The translations under genes were made by a program, and so were the position numbers. Shown one piece after another: positions 1 through 9,802 of a DNA stretch of 62,000 nucleotides. Position 1 is the stretch's first letter. Each line of letters opens with the position of its first letter. This DNA is from Chrysomallon squamiferum (lineage: Eukaryota > Mollusca > Gastropoda > Neomphalida > Peltospiridae). The DNA lies in assembly GCA_012295275.1 (NCBI GenBank), contig CM022674.1, positions 1 through 62,000 of the forward strand, in the 5' to 3' direction. Under the pieces are notes generated by a model that was not told where the DNA came from, did no database searches, and worked only from the letters and a program-made list of their open reading frames with translations.

Positions 1-3000
1 AAATTTGCTCGATTTTTTTCAAACGCATTTTCAAAAGGTGCAGCACCTTTGGTAAATGTTGGAAACGTTTTTGCCACACTCGCCCCGACGGCGCGCACGT
101 TTTGCACACGTCGAAATATTTTTCCCGACCAAACGGAACAGTGCCACACGGATTTTCAACTTTTGAAAATCGAATTTTTTCAAGTTTCGTTGAAAATGCT
201 AGGGGTACCTTTTTCAAAGTGCAATAACTTTTTCCGAGCACGTGGGAAAAATCGGGCGCACATACCGATTTTTTTTCAAACGCATTTTCAAAAGGTGCAG
301 CACCTTTGGTAAATGTTGGAAACGTTTTTCCCACACTCGCCCCGACGGCGCGCACGTTTTGCACACGTCGAAATATTTTTCCCGACCAAACGGAACAGTG
401 CCACACGGATTTTCAACTTTTGAAAATCGAATTTTTTCAAGTTTCGTTGAAAATGCTAGGGGTACCTTTTTCAAAGTGCAATAACTTTTTCCGAGCACGT
501 GGGAAAAATCGGGCGCACATACCCAAAAGTGGGGCAAGGGTTGCCCGACACGGGTCAAAAGTGCCGCACGCCCCACCCAAGGGGAACAACTCGTTTCCGA
601 CACGTGCACAAAAAACGCACATGTTTTGAAAATTTGCTCGATTTTTTTTCAAACGCATTTTCAAAAGGTGCAGCACCTTTGGTAAATGTTGGAAACGTTT
701 TTGCCACACTCGCCCCGACGGCGCGCACGTTTTGCACACGTCGAAATATTTTTCCCGACCAAACGGAACAGTGCCACACGGATTTTCAACTTTTGAAAAT
801 CGAATTTTTCAAGTTTCGTTGAAAATGCTAGGGGTACCTTTTTCAAAGTGCAATAACTTTTTCCGAGCACGTGGGAAAAATCGGGCGCACATACCCAAAA
901 GTGGGGCAAGGGTTGCCCGACACGGGTCAAAAGTGCCGCACGCCCCACCCAAGGGGAACAACTCGTTTCCGACACGTGCACAAAAAACGCACATGTTTTT
1001 GAAAATTTGCTCGATTTTTTTTCAAACGCATTTTCAAAAGGTGCAGCACCTTTGGTAAATGTTGGAAACGTTTTTGCCACACTCGCCCCGACGGCGCGCA
1101 CCTTTTGCACACGTCGAAATATTTTTCCCGACCAAACGGAACAGTGCCACACGGATTTTCAACTTTTGAAAATCGAATTTTTTCAAGTTTCGTTGAAAAT
1201 GCTAGGGGTACCTTTTTCAAAGTGCAATAACTTTTTCCGAGCACGTGGGAAAAATCGGGCGCACATACCCAAAAGTGGGGCAAGGGTTGCCCGACACGGG
1301 TCAAAAGTGCCGCACGCCCCACCCAAGGGGAACAACTCGTTTCCGACACGTGCACAAAAAACGCACATGTTTTTGAAAATTTGCTCGATTTTTTTCAAAC
1401 GCATTTTCAAAAGGTGCAGCACCTTTGGTAAATGTTGGAAACGTTTTTGCCACACTCGCCCCGACGGCGCGCACGTTTTGCACACGTCGAAATATTTTTC
1501 CCGACCAAACGGAACAGTGCCACACGGATTTTCAACTTTTGAAAATCGAATTTTTTCAAGTTTCGTTGAAAATGCTAGGGGTACCTTTTTCAATAACTTT
1601 TTCCGAGCACGTGGGAAAAATCGGGCGCACATACCCAAAAGTGGGGCAAGGGTTGCCCGACACGGGTCAAAAGTGCCGCACGCCCCACCCAAGGGGAACA
1701 ACTCGTTTCCGACACGTGCACAAAAAACGCACATGTTTTTGAAAATTTGCTCGATTTTTTTTCAAACGCATTTTCAAAAGGTGCAGCACCTTTGGTAAAT
1801 GTTGGAAACGTTTTTGCCACACTCGCCCCGACGGCGCGCACGTTTTGCACACGTCGAAATATTTTTCCCGACCAAACGGAACAGTGCCACACGGATTTTC
1901 AACTTTTGAAAATCGAATTTTTCAAGTTTCGTTGAAAATGCTAGGGGTACCTTTTTCAAAGTGCAATAACTTTTTCCGAGCACGTGGAAAAATCGGGCGC
2001 ACATACCCAAAAGTGGGGCAAGGGTTGCCCGACACGGGTCAAAAGTGCCGCACGCCCCACCCAAGGGGAACAACTCTGTTTCCGACACGTGCAAAAACGC
2101 ACATGTTTTGAAAATTTGCTCGATTTTTTTTTCAAACGCATTTTCAAAAGGTGCAGCACCTTTGGTAAATGTTGGAAACGTTTTTGCCCACACTCGCCCC
2201 GACGGCGCGCACGTTTTGCACACGTCGAAATATTTTTCCCGACCAAACGGAACAGTGCCACACGGATTTTCAACTTTTGAAAATCGAATTTTTTCAAGTT
2301 TCGTTGAAAATGCTAGGGGTACCTTTTTCAAAGTGCAATAACTTTTTCCGAGCACGTGGGAAAAATCGGGCGCACATACCCAAAAGTGGGGCAAGGGTTG
2401 CCCGACACGGGTCAAAAGTGCCGCACGCCCCACCCAAGGGGAACAACTCGTTTCCGACACGTGCACAAAAACGCACATGTTTTTGAAAATTTGCTCGATT
2501 TTTTTCAAACGCATTTTCAAAAGGTGCAGCACCTTTGGTAAATGTTGGAAACGTTTTTGCCACACTCGCCCCGACGGCGCGCACGTTTTGCACACGTCGA
2601 AATATTTTTCCCGACCAAACGGAACAGTGCCACACGGATTTTCAACTTTGAAAATCGATTTTTTCAAGTTTCGTTGAAAATGCTAGGGGTACTTTTTTTT
2701 CAAAGTGCAATAACTTTTTCCGAGCACGTGGGAAAAATCGGGCGCACATACCCAAAAGTGGGGCAAGGGTTGCCCGACACGGGTCAAAAGTGCCGCACGC
2801 CCCACCCAAGGGGAACAACTCGTTTCCGACACGTGCACAAAAAACGCACATGTTTTTGAAAATTTGCTCGATTTTTTTCAAACGCATTTTCAAAAGGTGC
2901 AGCACCTTTGGTAAATGTTGGAAACGTTTTTGCCACACTCGCCCCGACGGCGCGCACGTTTTGCACACGTCGAAATATTTTTCCCGACCAAACGGAACAG

Positions 3001-6000
3001 TGCCACACGGATTTTCAACTTTTGAAAATCGAATTTTTTCAAGTTTCGTTGAAAATGCTAGGGGTACCTTTTTCAAAGTGCAATAACTTTTTCCGAGCAC
3101 GTGGGAAAAATCGGGCGCACATACCCAAAAGTGGGGCAAGGGTTGCCCGACACGGGTCAAAAGTGCCGCACGCCCCACCCAAGGGGAACAACTCGTTTCC
3201 GACACGTGCACAAAAAACGCACATGTTTTTGGAACAGTGCCACACGGATTTTCAACTTTTGAAAAAATTTGCTCGATTTTTTTTCAAACGCATTTTCAAA
3301 AGGTGCAGCACCTTTGGTAAATGTTGGAAACGTTTTTGCCGTTTTTTGCCACACTCGCCCCGACGGCGCGCACGTTTTGCACACGTCGAAATATTTTTCC
3401 CGACCAAACGGAACAGTGCCACACGGATTTTCAACTTTGAAAATCGAAATTTTTCAAGTTTCGTTGAAAATGCTAGGGGTACTTTTTTTCAAAGTGCAAT
3501 AACTTTTTCCGAGCACGTGGGAAAAAATCGGGCGCACATACCCAAAAGTGGGCAAGGGTTGCCCGACACGGGTCAAAAGTGCCGCACGCCCCACCCAAGG
3601 GGAACAACTCGTTTCCGACACGTGCACAAAAAACGCACATGTTTTTGAAAATTTGCTCGATTTTTTTTTCAAACGCATTTTCAAAAGGTGCAGCACCTTT
3701 GGTAAATGTTGGAAACGTTTTTGCCACACTCGCCCCGACGGCGCGCACGTTTTGCACACGTCGAAATATTTTTCCCGACCAAACGGAACAGTGCCACACG
3801 GATTTTCAACTTTTGAAAATCGAATTTTTTCAAGTTTCGTTGAAAATGCTAGGGTACCTTTTTCAAAGTGCAATAACTTTTTCCGAGCACGTGGGAAAAA
3901 TCGGGCGCACATACCCAAAAGTGGGCAAGGGTTGCCCGACACGGGTCAAAAGTGCCGCACGCCCCACCCAAGGGGAACAACTCGTTTCCGACACGTGCAC
4001 AAAAAACGCACATGTTTTTGAAAATTTGCTCGATTTTTTTTCAAACGCATTTTCAAAAGGTGCAGCACCTTTGGTAAATGTTGGAAACGTTTTTGCCACA
4101 CTCGCCCCGACGGCGCGCACGTTTTGCACACGTCGAAATATTTTTCCCGACCAAACGGAACAGTGCCACACGGATTTTCAACTTTTGAAAATCGAATTTT
4201 TTCAAGTTTCGTTGAAAATGCTAGGGGTACCTTTTTCAAAGTGCAATAACTTTTTCCGAGCACGTGGGAAAAATCGGGCGCACATACCCAAAAGTGGGGC
4301 AAGGGTTGCCCGACACGGGTCAAAAGTGCCGCACGCCCCACCCAAGGGGAACAACTCGTTTCCGACACGTGCACAAAAAACGCACATGTTTTTGAAAATT
4401 TGCTCGATTTTTTTTCAAACGCATTTTCAAAAGGTGCAGCACCTTTGGTAAATGTTGGAAACGTTTTTGCCACACTCGCCCCGACGGCGCGCGCACGTTT
4501 TGCACACGTCGAAATATTTTTCCCGACCAAACGGAACAGTGCCACACGGATTTTCAACTTTGAAAATCGAATTTTTTCAAGTTTCGTTGAAAATGCTAGG
4601 GGTACTTTTTCAAAGTGCAATAACTTTTTCCGAGCACGGGAAAAATCGGGCGCACATACCCAAAAGTGGGGCAAGGGTTGCCCGACACGGGTCAAAAGTG
4701 CCGCACGCCCCACCCAAGGGGAACAACTCGTTTCCGACACGTGCACAAAAAACGCACATGTTTTTGAAAATTTGCTCGTTTTTTTTTTCAAACGCATTTT
4801 CAAAAGGTGCAGCACCTTTGGTAAATGTTGGAAACGTTTTTGCCCACACTCGCCCCGACGGCGCGCACGTTTTGCACACGTCGAAATATTTTTCCCGACC
4901 AAACGGAACAGTGCCACACGGATTTTCAACTTTGAAAATCGAATTTTTCAAGTTTCGTTGAAAATGCTAGGGGTACCTTTTTCAAAGTGCAATAACTTTT
5001 TCCGAGCACGTGGGAAAAATCGGGCGCACATACAAAAAAGGGGCAAGGGTTGCCCGACACGGGTCAAAAGTGCCGCACGCCCCACCCAAGGGGAACAACT
5101 CGTTTCCGACACGTGCACAAAAAACGCACATGTTTTTGAAAATTTGCTCGTTTTTTTTTCAAACGCATTTTCAAAAGGTGCAGCACCTTTGGTAAATGTT
5201 GGAAACGTTTTTGCCACACTCGCCCCGACGGCGCGCACGTTTTGCACACGTCGAAATATTTTTCCCGACCAAACGGAACAGTGCCACACGGATTTTCAAC
5301 TTTGAAAATCGAATTTTTTCAAGTTTCGTTGAAAATGCTAGGGGTACCTTTTTCAAAGTGCAATAACTTTTCCGAGCACGTGGGAAAAATCGGGCGCACA
5401 TACCCAAAAGTGGGGCAAGGGTTGCCCGACACGGGTCAAAAAAGTGCCGCACGCCCCACCCAAGGGGAACAACTCGTTTCCGACACGTGCACAAAAAACG
5501 CACATGTTTTGAAAATTTGCTCGATTTTTTTCAAACGCATTTTCAAAAGGTGCAGCACCTTTGGTAAATGTTGGAAACGTTTTTGCCACACTCGCCCCGA
5601 CGGCGCGCACGTTTTGCACACGTCGAAATATTTTTCCCGACCAAACGGAACAGTGCCACACGGATTTTCAACTTTGAAAATCGAATTTTTCAAGTTTCGT
5701 TGAAAATGCTAGGGGGTACTTTTTCAAAGTGCAATAACTTTTCCGAGCACGTGGGAAAAATCGGGCGCACATACCCAAAAGTGGGGCAAGGGTTGCCCGA
5801 CACGGGTCAAAAGTGCCGCACGCCCCACCCAAGGGGAACAACTCGTTTCCGACACGTGCACAAAAAACGCACATGTTTTTGAAAATTTGCTCGATTTTTT
5901 TTCAAACGCATTTTCAAAAGGTGCAGCACCTTTGGTAAATGTTGGAAACGTTTTTGCCACACTCGCCCCGACGGCGCGCACGTTTTGCACACGTCGAAAT

Positions 6001-7895
6001 ATTTTTCCCGACCAAACGGAACAGTGCCACACGGATTTTCAACTTTTGAAAATCGAATTTTTTCAAGTTTCGTTGAAAATGCTAGGGGTACCTTTTTCAA
6101 AGTGCAATAACTTTTTCCGAGCACGTGGGAAAAATCGGGCGCACATACCCAAAAGTGGGGCAAGGGTTGCCCGACACGGGTCAAAAGTGCCGCACGCCCC
6201 ACCCAAGGGGAACAACTCGTTTCCGACACGTGCACAAAAAACGCACATGTTTTTGAAAATTTGCTCGATTTTTTTTCAAACGCATTTTCAAAAGGTGCAG
6301 CACCTTTGGTAAATGTTGGAAACGTTTTTGCCACACTCGCCCCGACGGCGCGCACGTTTTGCACACGTCGAAATATTTTTCCCGACCAAACGGAACAGTG
6401 CCACACGGATTTTCAACTTTTGAAAATCGAATTTTTTCAAGTTTCGTTGAAAATGCTAGGGGTACCTTTTTCAAAGTGCAATAACTTTTTCCGAGCACGT
6501 GGGAAAAATCGGGCGCACATACCCAAAAGTGGGGCAAGGGTTGCCCGACACGGGTCAAAAGTGCCGCACGCCCCACCCAAGGGGAACAACTCGTTTCCGA
6601 CACGTGCACAAAAACGCACATGTTTTTGAAAATTTGCTCGATTTTTTTCAAACGCATTTTCAAAAGGTGCAGCACCTTTGGTAAATGTTGGAAACGTTTT
6701 TGCCACACTCGCCCCGACGGCGCGCACGTTTTGCACACGTCGAAATATTTTTCCCGACCAAACGGAACAGTGCCACACGGATTTTCAACTTTTGAAAATC
6801 GAATTTTTTCAAGTTTCGTTGAAAATGCTAGGGGTACCTTTTTCAAAGTGCAATAACTTTTTCCGAGCACGTGGGAAAAATCGGGCGCACATACCCAAAA
6901 GTGGGGCAAGGGTTGCCCGACACGGGTCAAAAGTGCCGCACGCCCCACCCAAGGGGAACAACTCGTTTCCGACACGTGCACAAAAAACGCACATGTTTTT
7001 GAAAATTTGTTCGATTTTTTTTCAAACGCATTTTCAAAAGGTGCAGCACCTTTGGTAAATGTTGGAAACGTTTTTGCCCACACTCGCCCCGACGGCGCGC
7101 ACGTTTTGCACATCGTCGAAATATTTTTCCCGACCAAACGGAACAGTGCCACACGGATTTTCAACTTTTGAAAATCGAATTTTTTTCAAGTTTCGTTGAA
7201 AATGCTAGGGGTACCTTTTCAAAGTGCAATAACTTTTCCGAGAAACGTGGAAAAAAAAATCGGGCGCACATACCCAAAAGTGGGGAAAAATATTTGACAC
7301 GGGTCAAAAGTGCCGCACGCCCCACCCAAGGGGAACAAAATCGTTTCCGACAATTGCACAAAAAACGCACATGTTTTTGAAAAAATTTCGATTTTTTTCA
7401 AACGCATTTTCAAAAGGTGCAGCACCTTTGGTAAATGTTGGAAACGTTTTTGCCATTTTTCGCCCCGACGGCGCGCACGTTTTGCATCACACGTCGAAAT
7501 ATTTTTCCCGACCAAACGGAACAGTGCCACACGGATTTTCAACTTTTGAAAATCGAATTTTTTCGGAAAAAAAATTTCACTTTGAAAAAGGGTACCTTTT
7601 TCAAAGTGCAATAACTTTTTCCGAGAACGTGGGAAAAAAATCGGGCGATTTTCAAAAGTTGAAAAGCCCGGTTGCACTGTTCGGTTCAAAAGTGCCGCAA
7701 ATATTTCGAGGGGAAAAAACGTTGCGACCGTCGGGAAAATTGTGCGCACATGTTTTTCGGAAAAATTTTTTTATTTTTTCAAACGCATTTTCAAAAGGTG
7801 CAGCACCTTTGGAAAATGCGTTTGAAAAAAAAACGAGCATATTTTCAAAAACATGTGCGTTTTTTGTGCACGAATATTTTTCCCGACCAAACGGA
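1..7895. repeat. Satellite DNA array, ~373-bp monomer, about 22 copies
   Basis: A tandem array fills the left end and continues past the window edge. Using the marker GTGCAGCACC, copies start at 38, 295, 668, 1041, 1414, 1781, 2151, 2524, 2897, 3303, 3688, 4060, 4434, 4807, 5178, 5550, 5921, 6295, 6667, 7041, 7418 and 7798, so the usual step is 371-374 bp. Exceptions are 257 (first), 406 and 385. The monomer is richer in G+C than the flanks. It contains short perfect dyads: AAAGGTGC-A-GCACCTTT, GATTTTCAA-CTT-TTGAAAATC, two CACGTG and GGTACC. Neighbouring copies share small variants: the one-base-shorter CAACTTTGAAAA form runs through four consecutive copies near 4555, 4928, 5298 and 5669. Long open frames on both strands are by-products, because 373 is 3n+1 and every frame shifts from copy to copy. 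A centromeric or heterochromatic role is possible but not shown here. Confidence 0.97.
7160..7895. repeat. Degenerate, rearranged edge of the satellite array with a fold-back
   Basis: The last two to three monomers differ sharply from the uniform array, with many inserted A runs, substitutions and missing blocks. At 7649-7690 a piece of the monomer lies in inverted orientation: it is the reverse complement of the segment running from GGAACAGTGCC to TTGAAAATCG. From about 7742 to 7870 two arms of roughly 60 bp form an imperfect palindrome centred on the GTGCAGCAC dyad at 7798. After it, about 25 bp (7871-7895) return to forward orientation, then the satellite stops. This could be genuine array-edge decay with inversion, or a consensus error at the repeat boundary. 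Confidence 0.85.
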
Positions 7896-7929
7896 ACATC
7901 AATTTACTATTCCCACAGAAAAAGAAAAT

Positions 7930-8760
7930 AATAATAATAGTCATTATGTCATTATGTCCAGTGAAACTACCTTCTATGCTAAAGATGCTGAATGCCTAAG
8001 ACAGCAATAGAGACTCGATGAATTGGAGAAATGTTTAACATAGATCTAGAGAGAATACTAATTATGTGCAGTAAATGTTAATATGTCAGAATCACTAATG
8101 GAATAACTAACTTATAAAGAAGTTACTAAAGTTTTGCGAAAAATGAATAATTTAAAGTAACCGGAAACATTTGGACACTGTAGATTTTATGAGATTCTTT
8201 TGGTCTGATATTAGCTATTTTGTTATTTTGAAGTTTATATATCAGATTCACCAAAAAATTGGTTTGATTACACTTATTCTTAAGAAAGATAAGTCAAAAG
8301 AATATATTAAGAATTGCAGATCATTATCACTCCTAAATATTATTTACACACTAGACAGGAGCTGTCACACAAATAAAATCTGTCCTCCCATTAACAGCAT
8401 CCAGTAATCAAAATGGATTTATACATGTCTAATCAATAGTTAATAATAATAATAGACTTATTTATGATATATTACATTACACATAAAATAAGCCTGGGAT
8501 GTTATTAATGAAAACACTTTTGATAGAATTTCGTGGAATTCTTTAAAAAACATTTTAGCTTATTTTAAGTCTGGGGTCTTGATCCAAAGGTGGATATTGA
8601 CCTTTCATAATGAATGTGAATTGTATTTATATCTAAACGGTAAGATCAGTGAACGGTTCGGTCTTGGCAAAGAATAGACAAGAAGATCCCCTATTTCCCT
8701 ATATATTCATTTTATGGGTTGAGATTCTTGGAATCTTGGTAAGAAATAACAAAATAATTT
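7930..8760 (+). mobile_element. Decayed LINE (non-LTR) reverse transcriptase fragment
   Basis: The three + frames, read in pieces, give an ordered run of LINE reverse-transcriptase signatures broken by stops and frameshifts. TYKEVTKVLRKMNN lies at about 8112-8155. LITLILKKDKSKEYIKNCRS followed by LSLLN lies at 8260-8338, matching the usual 'ITLIPKKDK..KNWRPISLLN' block. QNGFI and LIYDIL follow near 8408-8475. QEDPLFPYIFILWVEIL lies at 8675-8730, matching the 'RQGDPLSPYLFIL..E' block that follows the catalytic region. The order and spacing are those of an RT domain. No endonuclease or poly-A end is recognisable. The element is inactive and abuts the satellite edge. Confidence 0.8.
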
Positions 8761-9380
8761 TATAAAACAGGTAAACAAGTGATTCCTTGTCCAACCTCTC
8801 ATTACAGCATCATAAACTTTTGGTAACACTGCATTCCTAACATCCTTGTTTGATACTGGAATGTTTTCAAACTGAGACATAATGTACACGAGTTGTGTCC
8901 ACCATTGTTTCTTCCTCTTGTGCCAATTTGATGGGAAGACCAGATATTCCATCCGTATTTCCATGTTTTCGGGAGGGGGGGTGTTTTTTTATTCAGGGTC
9001 TTATTGAAAACCGGCTAAGTATAGCATATAATACTGCAATCAAGCTGCTGTTGTTACAGATGTTCATTTTTCTGGACTAAAAATGGATGCCATTTGTCGA
9101 CGATCGGTCACTCATATATGTATGAATGGAATTTCTTTTCCACCCCCACCAACCCTAAAGCTTCTTTATCTGTCTATGAACAGTTTTTCTCAGCATGATT
9201 TAAATACCAAGATGCAATTGCAGTTGGTCTCTCTGAAGTGTCCTCAAAAACTTGCGACAAAATGGCACCTAAGCTACATGGTTATGCATCTGTTCCAGTT
9301 TTACAGGTTTTTCTGGGTCATAGTGTGTTAGGACTTGCTCAGATGTTATGTTCTCTTTGATTCCATGAAAGGTCACTTCA
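8761..9380. other. Intergenic sequence with no recognised gene
   Basis: This stretch has an 85-codon open frame on the minus strand (8707-8964) and two short frames on the plus strand (8895-9080, 9083-9331). I see no family motif, no convincing splice pattern and no RNA gene. The minus-strand frame overlaps the end of the LINE fragment, which argues against it being a gene. Confidence 0.5.
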
Positions 9381-9384
9381 CAAT

Positions 9385-9690
9385 ACTAGGTTGATTACTA
9401 GGTCGATTATTATCAGCTAGGCAAATACTAGATTGATTATCAGCTAGGTGAATAGTTGGTCGATATTAATCAGGTGAATACTAGGTTGATTATGATCAGC
9501 TAGGTGAATATTTGATTATTTCCAACTAGCTGAATACTAGGTTGATTATCAGCTGCATGAATACTAGGTTGATTATTACAATTTAGGGGTGTACTTTTTT
9601 ACCAGTCAGGTAAGTAGCTGGTTGACTATTACCAGCTAGAAGAGTACATCAGCTGGTTATTACCAGTTAGGTCAGTATGTTGGTTCATTA
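9385..9690. repeat. Degenerate minisatellite, unit about 28-35 bp
   Basis: Imperfect repeats of the type ACTAGGTTGATTATCAGC followed by TAGGTGAAT recur about nine times (9388, 9409, 9430, 9470, 9490, 9530, 9560, 9610, 9640 and later weaker ones). The unit length varies because of short internal deletions. It is not coding: TAG, TGA and TAA recur in each unit. It lies just 5' of the RCC1-like remnant. Confidence 0.75.
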
Positions 9691-9802
9691 TGAAAATAGT
9701 TAATAAAAAGTACTAAATATGAATAAAAATGTTTGCTTAGTTAAATAATTTAATTTAAATGATTGAAAAATGATGAATATTTTATAAATCTTTGTGTGGC
9801 AG

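Noticed and set aside
1-7160. CENP-B box in the satellite
   Set aside because: TTTCGTTGAAAATGC has the TTCG start but lacks the CGGG core at the right spacing.
1-7160. CRISPR-like array of regular repeats
   Set aside because: The whole unit is repeated with no unique spacers, and the sequence is eukaryotic.
1-7760. Many open frames of 60-327 codons on both strands of the first 7.7 kb
   Set aside because: They recur with each 373-bp monomer, change frame at every copy and have no protein motif. They are satellite by-products.
8707-8964. 85-codon minus-strand frame next to the LINE piece
   Set aside because: Overlaps the reverse transcriptase remnant and shows no family motif or splice context.
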